From Simkaniaceae bacterium (GTDB lineage Bacteria; Chlamydiota; Chlamydiia; Chlamydiales; Simkaniaceae), in contig JAGOSM010000010.1 of the NCBI GenBank assembly GCA_018062315.1, positions 1 to 43,425 of the forward strand: DNA of 43,425 nucleotides, written 5' to 3'. This document shows, one piece after another, positions 9,153-16,323 of the stretch (within the stretch, counting starts at the first letter, position 1; every line of letters starts with the position of its first letter). The notes under the pieces are model-generated. The model did not search any database. It worked only from the letters and a program-made list of their open reading frames with translations, and was not told the origin of the DNA. Position numbers and translations under genes: made by a program.

Positions 9153-9766
9153 AATTTTCCTAACATAGTGACGCTGTTTTTATGATAAGCCTTTGCGATT
9201 TCTTCTAATTTTTGACCATCAAATGTGCGGAACATCGATTCATCTATTCTCATTTCCTCAAATAGATAGTGGCGAAGCTCTTCTAGAGTGCGAATACCCG
9301 GTGTTCGATAAACAAGGTCAGCAAGAGCTTTTTCTCTAGAAGCAATAAAAAATCCCCCTTCTTGCCCTAAATCCCGATATTCAATCCCTACTTTAAACTT
9401 TTCAGGATGAATTGCTCGATACTCAAACTGCCCAAGAGGGGTGTGATAGGTCTTACTATCCCCAATGGTTAAAGATGTAATGACTTGGGAATGTTCTGCT
9501 ATAAGTCCATAATGGGAGAGGGCATATTCAAAAGAGATACAGGAGGGACCGTAGAGAAGATTGGCAATGAGTTCTAAATTAAGGGGGGAACGTTGCCATT
9601 TAGGGCCAAAAACATACAGACCCCTTTTAAGGCGGATGATTTTGCCTTCACGGACAAGAGTTGCTATTTTATCTCTAATTTTTTTTAAATTAGAAAAATA
9701 GTTTGCAATCAATTGGTAATCAAATACTTCTGATTTTATTTCTTGTCTAAACATCTCAAAATTCAT
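9149..9766 (-). CDS. abiEi: AbiEi-family antitoxin / transcriptional repressor
   Basis: The 205-residue protein has the layout of AbiEi antitoxins: an N-terminal winged helix (about residues 15-55, with LVREGKIIRLKRGLYVF as wing) and a C-terminal antitoxin domain (SCISFEYALSHYGLI, SREKALADLVY). Antitoxins of this family counteract the nucleotidyltransferase toxin and repress their own operon by binding inverted repeats in the promoter. The toxin gene follows with a 4-bp overlap. An 18-19-bp palindrome begins 17 bp upstream of the start codon (9783-9827) and is the obvious operator candidate. The gene pair is isolated from its metabolic neighbours and is probably an acquired module. Confidence 0.85.
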   Translation of the reverse strand: MNFEMFRQEIKSEVFDYQLIANYFSNLKKIRDKIATLVREGKIIRLKRGLYVFGPKWQRSPLNLELIANLLYGPSCISFEYALSHYGLIAEHSQVITSLTIGDSKTYHTPLGQFEYRAIHPEKFKVGIEYRDLGQEGGFFIASREKALADLVYRTPGIRTLEELRHYLFEEMRIDESMFRTFDGQKLEEIAKAYHKNSVTMLGKL

Positions 9767-9782
9767 AGTTTTATTTTAACTG

Positions 9783-9827
9783 ATTTTCCTCAGTATGTCC
9801 ACAAAAAATGGACGTACTGAGGAAAAT
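9783..9827. promoter_or_regulatory. Palindrome upstream of abiEi, candidate operator
   Basis: Arms TTTTCCTCAGTATGTCCA (9784-9801) and its near-perfect complement (9809-9826, one G-T pair) are separated by 7 nt; one more base pair extends each outer end. It lies just upstream of the abiEi start, where AbiEi repressors of other species bind inverted repeats. The operator role is inferred; it could also act as a hairpin in the leader. Confidence 0.6.
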
Positions 9828-9889
9828 TCGGAAGAACTTGCAGAAATTCTGAACCGTTGGCATAAGAGGAAAGAAAAGGAAAAACCACT

Positions 9890-10564
9890 ATGTCACATCG
9901 AGTTGTGAGATTTAATCGATTCTTAATCGTATTTAACATCGTGATCCTTGGAATTTTTGCAGCTTACGTTGCCACAGATTACCTCAGTGACTCGGTTGTC
10001 GCCCAAAAAATTACTCTCAAAGGTCCCAAGGGAGAGGTTTTATTAGAGCTTGGTGCCCAGCAAGAAGGGGGAGTGATCGCCTTTTTTGATCAACGGGGAG
10101 TGGTTCGATTGCAGCTACAGGGAGGAAATACTCCCGCCGTGATGTTATCTGGCCCAGATCAAACACTCATAGGGACTTTCTTTACCCTTCAAGATGGAGG
10201 AGCTGCTGTAGGTCTAGGAGATCAAAGTGGAGATATCGCGACCTTTGTCAGGGGAGGGTCTTCTCCTAATATCGCATTTTATCAAAATTCCCCCGAACCT
10301 AACTTAGCTCTTGGAATTTCGGGCTCTGTTCCCCACTTTGTCCTCATGCCAAAAACAAAGCAAGAAAAGCTCTTAATTCACGGAGGATCTCCAGCAAGCC
10401 TCCTCTTTGTGAACGAAAATGGAGATATCCCCCTTGTCCTTTCTAAATATGGACTGAATCAAAATAAAGAGGTGAATCTCTCTTCTTTTTCCTTTGAACA
10501 GGTGGATAAGCAGTCTTTGCAGGATCTCACTTTTCAGCCGAGAATTCTTTCAGGAGCTCATTGA
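9890..10564 (+). CDS. Membrane-anchored protein with degenerate beta-rich repeats
   Basis: I do not recognise a named function. A single hydrophobic helix (about residues 11-32) follows a basic N terminus, so the rest is probably anchored on the outer face of the inner membrane. Residues 40-185 consist of degenerate 20-25-residue units of the form G-x-x-x-L-x-L-G/D-x-x-G-x-x-x-L, such as KGPKGEVLLELG and DQRGVVRLQLQGG. This resembles bacterial repeat proteins built from 'LxDxxGxxRAxL' units that probably fold as a beta-solenoid or beta-propeller-like array. The C-terminal 40 residues are polar. An AAGGA ribosome site lies 9 nt before the ATG. It is transcribed divergently from the AbiE module; a strong terminator lies about 200 bp downstream. 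Confidence 0.55.
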   Translation: MSHRVVRFNRFLIVFNIVILGIFAAYVATDYLSDSVVAQKITLKGPKGEVLLELGAQQEGGVIAFFDQRGVVRLQLQGGNTPAVMLSGPDQTLIGTFFTLQDGGAAVGLGDQSGDIATFVRGGSSPNIAFYQNSPEPNLALGISGSVPHFVLMPKTKQEKLLIHGGSPASLLFVNENGDIPLVLSKYGLNQNKEVNLSSFSFEQVDKQSLQDLTFQPRILSGAH

Positions 10565-10763
10565 GAATGAGGGGTTTCTATTTTATTTTCTTAAGCAAAT
10601 CTTAACAATGAAATCTAAATGAAATCTAAGCAAAAAATAATTTAACTCTTTTATTTTCAGCTAGTTGTGTTTGAGTTTGGACAATTTGTATATAAAAAAT
10701 AATTAGAAATTTTATACAATCAGTTTAGGTGGTTCGCTCTCACTCAAGTTGGCAAAAATCCTT

Positions 10764-10799
10764 AACCCCCAGGCCCTAGGTTTGGGGGTTTTTTATTTT
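10764..10799 (+). terminator. Strong rho-independent terminator
   Basis: A 12-bp stem (AACCCCCAGGCC paired with GGTTTGGGGGTT, including G-T pairs) with a 3-nt loop is followed by TTTTATTTT on the plus strand. It ends plus-strand transcription coming from the gene at 9890 or from a short transcript started in the AT-rich gap (10660-10720). The last codons and the stop of the convergent rarA gene lie inside the stem. Confidence 0.85.
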
Positions 10800-11954
10800 C
10801 TGGATAAACTCGAGCCGTTTTTTCAACTCTCGTTCAAATCCCCGTTCAACAGGGGTGTAGTAAGAAGGGTGACCTAATTCTTGAGGAAAGGGATTTTGGT
10901 GACTAATTCCATAAGGGTGGTCGTGGTCATATTCAAACTGTTTAGGAGGGGAGAAGAGAGAGGATTCTTTTGCCTCTTTTTGAGCATGGGTGGCTGCTTT
11001 GTAAAGGGCATTACTTTTAGGAGCTAAGGCAAGGTAGACAACAGCTCCTGCAAGGCTTAAATCCCCTTCTGGAGATCCGAGGCGGTGATACCCTTCCCAT
11101 GCGCTAATGCAAAAGGAGAGGGCCTGCGGATCGGCAAGGCCGATATCTTCTAAAGCCATTCTAATTAAACGGCGCCCGATATATTGCGGATCTTCTCCTC
11201 CTTCCATCATCCGATAAAAATAGTAAAGAGCTGCATCGGGATCAGACGTTCGTACCGATTTATGAAGAGCTGAGATTAAATTAAAATGATAGTCTCCCTG
11301 TTTGTCATACAGGGGGAATTTTTTTTGAGTGAATTGTTCAACGAGGGAGAGAGTGATGACTTCTTCTTTGAGATGGGAGAAATTTTCAAGTGTATTTATG
11401 AGGTACCTAGCGTCTCCTTGACAAAGGGCAATAAGAGCTTGTTTCGCCTCTTGTTCGAAAGAAAGGGAGGAGCGGAGGAGAATTTTTTCTAGAGAGAGTT
11501 CATTTAAAGGAAGAAGAGACAGGACGCGAAGGCGAGATAAGAGGGCATTGTTGATTGAAAAAGAGGGATTTTCTGTTGTTGCTCCAATTAAAATGATTTT
11601 TCCATTTTCAACATAAGGGAGAAAGAGGTCTTGCTGTCCTTTGTTAAGCCTATGAATTTCATCTACAAAAAGAAGGGGTTGAAAGGTGGCTTCTTTGAGA
11701 AAACTTTTGATTTCAGCAGCGCTCCCATCTGTTGCAGAAAAGGGGATAAAGGGGTGATCGAAAGCTTTAGCATAAAGGCGGGCTAAGGTCGTTTTGCCAC
11801 ATCCGGGAGGGCCCCATAAAAGAAGAGAAAGAGGACACTTTTTTTGAATGCTTAAAGAAAGAATCCCCTTCTCTCCAATCAGGTGATCTTGCCCTACAAC
11901 GTCAGATAACTGCTGCGGGCGTAATCGTTCTGCAAGAGGAATTCCGAGTTTCAT
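10776..11954 (-). CDS. rarA: Replication-associated recombination protein A (RarA/MgsA), clamp-loader-like AAA+ ATPase
   Basis: RarA acts at stalled replication forks. The product has Walker A GPPGCGKT (residues 48-55), Walker B LLFVDEIH (94-101), sensor I with GATTENPSFSINNALLSR, and the C-terminal tetramerisation region with the family signatures SDPDAALYYFYRMMEGGEDP, IGRRLIRMALEDIGLADP and YDHDHPYG. I start it at the ATG at 11954 (MKLGIPLAERLRPQ), which gives 392 residues and the normal N terminus. The frame stays open to 12113, but those extra codons read proline-rich translation of a GC-rich repeat and are not credible. The 3' end lies inside the 10764-10799 hairpin. Confidence 0.93.
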   Translation of the reverse strand: MKLGIPLAERLRPQQLSDVVGQDHLIGEKGILSLSIQKKCPLSLLLWGPPGCGKTTLARLYAKAFDHPFIPFSATDGSAAEIKSFLKEATFQPLLFVDEIHRLNKGQQDLFLPYVENGKIILIGATTENPSFSINNALLSRLRVLSLLPLNELSLEKILLRSSLSFEQEAKQALIALCQGDARYLINTLENFSHLKEEVITLSLVEQFTQKKFPLYDKQGDYHFNLISALHKSVRTSDPDAALYYFYRMMEGGEDPQYIGRRLIRMALEDIGLADPQALSFCISAWEGYHRLGSPEGDLSLAGAVVYLALAPKSNALYKAATHAQKEAKESSLFSPPKQFEYDHDHPYGISHQNPFPQELGHPSYYTPVERGFERELKKRLEFIQKIKNPQT

Positions 11955-12080
11955 GGGCAGTATGTTATGATGAAACGAACGCTCTGTCAAGTTTGCTCTA
12001 AGGAAGCATTGTTCTGTACCCAGGTATGTGAGAAATAACCACCGGGAGCAGGGGAGGGGAAAAAAATCGGGCACGGGCAC

Positions 12081-12207
12081 AGGGACGGGCAGAGGCACGT
12101 GAAGGGGCGGCAAATTGCCGCATTTTTCACGAGAGAACTGACGATTTTTTCTTTTCGCTATTTATTGCAGCAATTAGCTGCTCCTTCACGTGCCTCTGCC
12201 CGTCCCT
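12081..12207. repeat. GC-rich long palindromic element
   Basis: A perfect 25-bp inverted repeat (12081-12105 and 12183-12207; core GGGCAGAGGCACGTGAAGG) continues inward with G-T pairs to about 31 bp. The roughly 65-nt centre contains smaller palindromes (GCGGCAAATTGCCGC and GCAGCAATTAGCTGC). It is preceded by GGGCACGGGCAC-type direct repeats and AATAACCACCGGGAGCA, similar to the repeat at 33.6 kb. Its GC content contrasts with the AT-rich surroundings. It occupies the gap between rarA and the permease gene (11955-12239), in which I see no gene. Confidence 0.8.
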
Positions 12208-12239
12208 TTCCTTGTTTTGTCCAATACAGAGTATCATAT

Positions 12240-13658
12240 TTACGTTTGCTCTAAATTAGGGACTGCGCTCTTCCACTCAGGCTTTTTGAACTCATGGATC
12301 AGAAGGGGGATTCCCATCATGATAAGAAGGCTAATGATCAAAAACCCTTCAAAGAAATAGAGGTTGCCTACATCAATTTGTGATGGAGGAAGGAAGGCGA
12401 TGAAAAAAGCGATCACTGAAGCTACAAGTCCCAAAGAGGCGACAATCCACATTCCTTTCTGAGGATGGGGGATTTGATACAATCTGGGGACATGGGGCTT
12501 TGTATACCGAAGTCGAATCGCTGCGATAAACATCAAAATATACATGACAAGATACATCTGGGCCGAAAGAGCACTCAAAATCCAATAGGCAGCGCTGAGA
12601 GAAGGGCTAAAGATAATGGCGCAGGCAGTGAATGAAACGATGACTGCTTGAAAAAGGAGAAGATGAGTCGGCATCCCGTGCTTATTTAGAGTTTGAAAGA
12701 GGGGAGGAAGATTGCCGTGAATCGATGTCGTATACATGGCTTTAATCGGACCCATAACCCAGGAATTGGTCTCTGCAAGAGCTCCGATGATGAGGCTGAT
12801 TCCTAATACCGGAATAAGCCAGGTGAGATGGTAGTTGCTGAGCATAATTCTCAAAGCTTCCATGACCCCAGAAACTAAGCTGATTTTTTCTTTGGGAATG
12901 ACTGCGCTAATCGCAAGGGACCCTAGAAAAAAAAGAAAAAAAGTGATGAGAGCGGCCATGATAATCGAAAGGGGATAGTTTCTTTTGGGATTTTGTACTT
13001 CTCCTGCGTAAGCAGCAGAAACTTCAAGCCCTGCAAAGGCGAGAAAAAGACCTGTCAAAAAGACAAAATTATGGATAGAACTCAGATCGGGAATGAGAGC
13101 ATTCCAGGTAAATGCAATTTGGAGAGGTTCCCCTTTTAAAATCCAAATTAAACTCAGTCCAATAATGAAAATCCCAGGGAGAATCGTCCCAAGTACAACT
13201 CCAATACTGCTGACAAGGGTGGAGGTTTTAACCCCAAGATAATTGAGATAACTCATTCCCCAAAATAGAATTAAAATCGTCCCTAAAGTGTAGAGTTTGT
13301 GTTCGGCAAGTGAAGGAAAAAAAGAGAGAGCAAACGTAGACGCCACAAACGAAAGAATGGCTGGAAACCAGGAGACGTTATGTACCCATTGCATCCAAAT
13401 AGCAAAGAATCCCCACCTGTCCCCCAGACCTTCTCTGATCCAAATATAAACACCTCCTGACTTAGGCCATCCCGTTGCAAGTTCAGCAGAAACAAGCGCG
13501 CATGGAATTAAAAAAATGAGAGCCACAAGAAGAAAGTACGGAATGCAAGAAAGACCATACTCCGCTACGAGAGGAAGATTGCGTAAACTGGCCATCACAG
13601 AGACGTTAAAAAGGGTCAAAATCGCGAGAGAAATCACCCGTTTTTCTTTAATTAGCAT
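12240..13658 (-). CDS. APC-superfamily amino-acid permease, glutamate/GABA-antiporter-like
   Basis: The 472-residue product has about twelve membrane segments. The APC signature lies in TM1 (around residues 10-30), in the TM2 region (CALVSAELATGWPKSGG, the conserved E-L-x-x-x-x-P-x-x-G-G element of antiporters), and in TM6 (FLAFAGLEVSAAYAGEVQNP, with the glutamate and the NP motif of the TM6-TM7 loop). This pattern fits the glutamate:GABA antiporter branch that includes GadC and YjeM. It should exchange amino acids across the inner membrane; the substrate cannot be set by eye. The ATG at 13658 is preceded by an AT-rich promoter region shared divergently with the histone gene. Confidence 0.85.
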   Translation of the reverse strand: MLIKEKRVISLAILTLFNVSVMASLRNLPLVAEYGLSCIPYFLLVALIFLIPCALVSAELATGWPKSGGVYIWIREGLGDRWGFFAIWMQWVHNVSWFPAILSFVASTFALSFFPSLAEHKLYTLGTILILFWGMSYLNYLGVKTSTLVSSIGVVLGTILPGIFIIGLSLIWILKGEPLQIAFTWNALIPDLSSIHNFVFLTGLFLAFAGLEVSAAYAGEVQNPKRNYPLSIIMAALITFFLFFLGSLAISAVIPKEKISLVSGVMEALRIMLSNYHLTWLIPVLGISLIIGALAETNSWVMGPIKAMYTTSIHGNLPPLFQTLNKHGMPTHLLLFQAVIVSFTACAIIFSPSLSAAYWILSALSAQMYLVMYILMFIAAIRLRYTKPHVPRLYQIPHPQKGMWIVASLGLVASVIAFFIAFLPPSQIDVGNLYFFEGFLIISLLIMMGIPLLIHEFKKPEWKSAVPNLEQT

Positions 13659-14101
13659 CTAGATAATCATTCCTATTTTTTGTTGCGTGAACATCCTACA
13701 CTGATACTTTGTCCTCTCTTTTTTTGACAACATGTTTGTAAGTATTTGATAATCAGCACTATAAAGTTATGTTTAAAATTAGAAGAAAAATAGCCTAATT
13801 TTGCATGATTTGTTGTTGTTACGTTGTTTTTTAGATGAAAAAGTAGAAAAAAACACTTTTTTCAACACTTAATTTAAAAAAAATGAAAAAAAATTTCAAA
13901 AAAAATTCTCCTTCAAAATATTCTGTGGAGCCGATTTTTTTAAATTGAAAATTGAATTAAAAGAAAAATGTAAAATATATTTTTAAAAATAAATTCGATT
14001 TATTTTACAATCAAGCTTGAGGAAGAGCGGAGTTGTATCGAGGTTCTTAGTGAAATAAGATACAGTTCCAAAAAAATAGTTCAACTTTAAGGAGAAACTA
14101 A
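13659..14101. other. AT-rich 443-bp intergenic region, histone gene leader
   Basis: The stretch is extremely AT-rich, with many A and T runs and no credible gene. On the plus strand it holds one consensus-like promoter (13724-13753), which would leave a leader of more than 300 nt before the histone ATG. A second, weaker promoter may lie around 13945-13985 in the A/T runs. An excellent Shine-Dalgarno (AAGGAGA) precedes the histone start. The A-tracts may also bend DNA or bind nucleoid proteins; that is speculation. Confidence 0.5.
13724..13753 (+). promoter_or_regulatory. Consensus-like primary-sigma promoter
   Basis: TTGACA at 13724-13729 and GATAAT at 13748-13753 are separated by 18 bp. It reads toward the histone gene, whose start lies about 340 bp further on. 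This is the best -35/-10 pair I saw in the region. Whether it makes a long histone leader or a separate small RNA is open. Confidence 0.5.
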
Positions 14102-14437
14102 ATGCCAACTAAGAAAAAAACAGTAAAAGCTAAGACAGCTACTAAGAAAGTAGTTCGAAAAGCTCCTGCTAAGAAAACAGCTAAAAGAACTGTTAGAAAA
14201 GCAGTAAAAAAAGTAGTAAAAGCTGTTAAAAAAGCTGTTACTAAGAAAAAAGTTAAAAAAGTAGCTAAAAAAGCGACTGTAAAACGCAAACCAGCAGCTA
14301 AAAAAGCTGTTGCTCGCAAAACTGCAAAGAAAACAGTTCGCAAGACTGTTAAGAAAACAGCTGCAAAAAAACCTGCTGCTAAAAGAAAAACAGCAAGAAG
14401 ACGCGTTGCTTCTAAAAAAGCTGTTGTCGCTGAGTAA
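14102..14437 (+). CDS. hctB: Histone H1-like protein Hc2-type
   Basis: The 111-residue product is made almost wholly of Lys, Ala, Val, Thr and Arg in repeats such as KKTVRKTVKKTA and AAKKAVARKTAKK. This is the composition and pentapeptide-like periodicity of chlamydial Hc2 and of eukaryotic H1 tails. Such proteins bind DNA and condense the nucleoid when reticulate bodies turn into elementary bodies. The length is at the short end of the variable Hc2 range. The ribosome site AAGGAGA 6 nt before the ATG is the best in the window, which suits high late expression. The coding strand is rich in AAA codons, leaving a long reading frame on the other strand that is an artefact. Confidence 0.9.
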   Translation: MPTKKKTVKAKTATKKVVRKAPAKKTAKRTVRKAVKKVVKAVKKAVTKKKVKKVAKKATVKRKPAAKKAVARKTAKKTVRKTVKKTAAKKPAAKRKTARRRVASKKAVVAE

Positions 14438-14455
14438 GCATATAAGGCACTCTAA

Positions 14456-15016
14456 CTAAGTGCGTTGAAATGAGCCGTGCATGAGAAGTTCTTGAAGGGG
14501 CTTTCTTGTGGACGGCTTTTCTGTTTTCTCTTTTTCTACATCTCTTTTTCCTATCGCACACATGGCAAGGATGGTATATTCCTCCGGGATATTTAAGGTT
14601 TTTCTTGCTTTTTCATAGTCAAAGCCTGACATGCCATGGGCAACAAGTCCTTGGTATGAGGCTTCAAGGCAAAGGTTCATCCAAGCTGCCCCAGTGTCAA
14701 ATTCGTGAGTAGGGGAGGGTTTTCCGTTTTTGGCAAAAGATCGGCTAGAGATAAAAAGGACAAGGCAGGCCGCATGGACGCACCACCCTTTATTAAAATC
14801 GACGAGGAGATCAAATAAAGGGGTCCATTCGGGGGTGTCTCTTTTTGCGTAGATAAATCGCCACGGTTGCTCATTAAAGGCAGAAGGGGCCCATCTGGCT
14901 GCTTCAAAAAGGGGCATCAGTTCTGCATCTGTTAAAGGTTCACCCGTCATGGAACGGGGGGACCATCTATTTAAAATGAGGGAGTTGATGGGGTAGTCTG
15001 TATGTTTTTCATCCAT
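14456..15016 (-). CDS. Nitroreductase-family FMN-dependent oxidoreductase
   Basis: The 186-residue product has the nitroreductase fold signatures: RWSPRSMTGEPLTDAEL at the N terminus (the R-S/R-x-F/Y-like flavin phosphate site), AARWAPSAFNEQPWRFIY (the conserved A-P-S-x-x-N-x-Q-P-W flavin-binding segment), and DTGAAWMNLCLEASYQGLVAHGMSGFD with the dimer-interface helix. It reduces nitro compounds or quinones using NAD(P)H and FMN in the cytosol; the natural substrate is unknown. The first 46 nt overlap the end of the upstream PAP2-phosphatase gene, so the two are probably co-transcribed. It is convergent with the histone gene, 18 bp away. Confidence 0.88.
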   Translation of the reverse strand: MDEKHTDYPINSLILNRWSPRSMTGEPLTDAELMPLFEAARWAPSAFNEQPWRFIYAKRDTPEWTPLFDLLVDFNKGWCVHAACLVLFISSRSFAKNGKPSPTHEFDTGAAWMNLCLEASYQGLVAHGMSGFDYEKARKTLNIPEEYTILAMCAIGKRDVEKEKTEKPSTRKPLQELLMHGSFQRT

Positions 15017-15531
15017 AAAATTCCTAGGTAATTAACAATTGAGGCGAGGGAAAGAGAGAGGAGAGCGCCTCCTAAAATATCTGTAAAATAGTGATAACTG
15101 AGTAAAAGCCTTGAGAGGGAAATCAACGTTGCGAGGGAAAAAGCAAGAAAGCTCCATTTGGGAAATTGAAAGGCAATCGAGCTTGCTAAGGCAAAGGTAA
15201 GAGCTGCATGTCCAGAAGGAAATGAATGGTACTCGTTTCGAAAAGTAAAACCAATCCAGGTGAAGGTGTCTGTTGTTAAGAAAAGAGAAGGGCGGGATCT
15301 TCCTGCGCAAATTTTAATGAGAGTTGAGAAAGAACCTGAGAGAAATGCAGCGATGCCAAGGTGAATAAAAGGGGCTTTTCTAAAGATAAGGGCGAGGCAA
15401 GGCCAGAATAAGGAATGAAAAGCGGGCTCTCCCAAAACGGAAAGGAATCTTGCCAGGGATACGCCAACTTGAGGAAGAGCACTTATCCATCTGGCAAGAG
15501 ATTGGTCAATAAAAAAAAGTAGAGAGACCAT
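14971..15531 (-). CDS. PAP2-family membrane phosphatase
   Basis: The product is an integral-membrane phosphatidic-acid-phosphatase-type enzyme of 186 residues with about five helices. The three catalytic motifs are present in order: KICAGRSRP (motif 1, K-x6-R-P), FPSGH (motif 2) and SRLLLSYHYFTDILGG (motif 3, S-R-x5-H-x3-D). Substrates in the family include undecaprenyl pyrophosphate, phosphatidic acid and lipid A phosphates; the sequence does not choose among them. I start it at ATG 15531 (MVSLLFF), because the upstream open frame to 15639 is Ser/His-rich and collides with the divergent proC start at 15586. The C terminus overlaps the nitroreductase gene by 46 bp. Confidence 0.85.
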   Translation of the reverse strand: MVSLLFFIDQSLARWISALPQVGVSLARFLSVLGEPAFHSLFWPCLALIFRKAPFIHLGIAAFLSGSFSTLIKICAGRSRPSLFLTTDTFTWIGFTFRNEYHSFPSGHAALTFALASSIAFQFPKWSFLAFSLATLISLSRLLLSYHYFTDILGGALLSLSLASIVNYLGILWMKNIQTTPSTPSF

Positions 15532-15585
15532 GAGGCTGATTCTCTCTTGTTTGAGAATAATTCGCAAGATCTGTAATGTGCAGGA

Positions 15586-16323
15586 ATGAAGATTGCAGTG
15601 ATTGGATGTGGAGCTATGGGATCGGCTATGGCTCGTCATTTTGCTTCAAAAGGATTTTCCCTTTTGCTTGTCGATAATAAACCCGATCATGCGCGCGCTT
15701 TAGCTCAGGAGATAGGGGCTGAAGCTGTGAGTGAGGTGGGGGAAGTAGATGTAGTTCTTTTGGCGGTCAAGCCAAAGGATGTGGGCTCCGTCAAGTTTAA
15801 AGGAGCTAAGCTCATCATGAGTGTCCTCGGAAGTACGACTTTAGAAGAATTAAAGCGCCATTTTCCCAAGGGGGAAAGGGTCCGGTTGATGCCGAATCTT
15901 CCGGTGAGTTGTGGAGAAGGGGTTGTGGGGGTTTGTCATGATACCGATCTTTCTGTAGAAGGGAAAGAAAGGACTCTCCACCTCCTTAAAGGAATAGGGC
16001 TTATCCTCTTTGTTCCTGAATCGAAGATGGGGGCTGTTACAGGTGTTGCGGGGTGTGGAACCGCTTTCATCTGCCTTATGCTTGAAGCTATGGTAGATGG
16101 GGGGATCCGATTGGGGCTTAAAGCTGAAGAAGCTTTGGAATTATCGATGAAGACAATGGAGGGGGCTGTTGCGCTCATTCGGGCTTCTAAAGAAAGTCCC
16201 GATCAGGTGAGGCGTCAAGTATGTTCACCCGGAGGATCTACTATTCGAGGGATTGTAAAAATGGAAGAGAGCGGGGTTCGTTCGGGGATCATTCAAGGAA
16301 TCATGGCAACCAGTAACCTTTAG
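15586..16323 (+). CDS. proC: Pyrroline-5-carboxylate reductase
   Basis: ProC makes L-proline from pyrroline-5-carboxylate with NAD(P)H. The N terminus holds the Rossmann motif VIGCGAMGSAMA. The middle carries AVKPKD and RLMPNLPVSCGEGV (the conserved M-P-N region). The C-terminal dimerisation/catalytic part has AVTGVAGCGTAFI (family SG-S-G-P-A-Y/F, slightly altered here) and VCSPGGSTIRGI, the signature of the family. At 245 residues it is slightly shorter than the usual 260-275. It is divergent from the PAP2 gene. Its last 99 bp overlap the 3' end of the convergent gene at 16225, so both C termini are coded by the same DNA. Confidence 0.92.
   Translation: MKIAVIGCGAMGSAMARHFASKGFSLLLVDNKPDHARALAQEIGAEAVSEVGEVDVVLLAVKPKDVGSVKFKGAKLIMSVLGSTTLEELKRHFPKGERVRLMPNLPVSCGEGVVGVCHDTDLSVEGKERTLHLLKGIGLILFVPESKMGAVTGVAGCGTAFICLMLEAMVDGGIRLGLKAEEALELSMKTMEGAVALIRASKESPDQVRRQVCSPGGSTIRGIVKMEESGVRSGIIQGIMATSNL

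Noticed and set aside
10725-10800. tRNA or SRP RNA near the GGTTCGCTC word
   Set aside because: No cloverleaf, anticodon loop or SRP core sequence could be built; only the terminator hairpin is convincing.
11955-12113. N-terminal extension of RarA rich in Pro and Val
   Set aside because: The extra codons read through the GC-rich repeat (PLPVPVPVPD); the family N terminus begins at MKLGIPLAERLRP at 11954.
14098-14343. Phe/Ala/Thr-rich reading frame on the minus strand
   Set aside because: It is the reverse of the Lys/Ala-rich histone gene and arises from its AAA/GCT codons.
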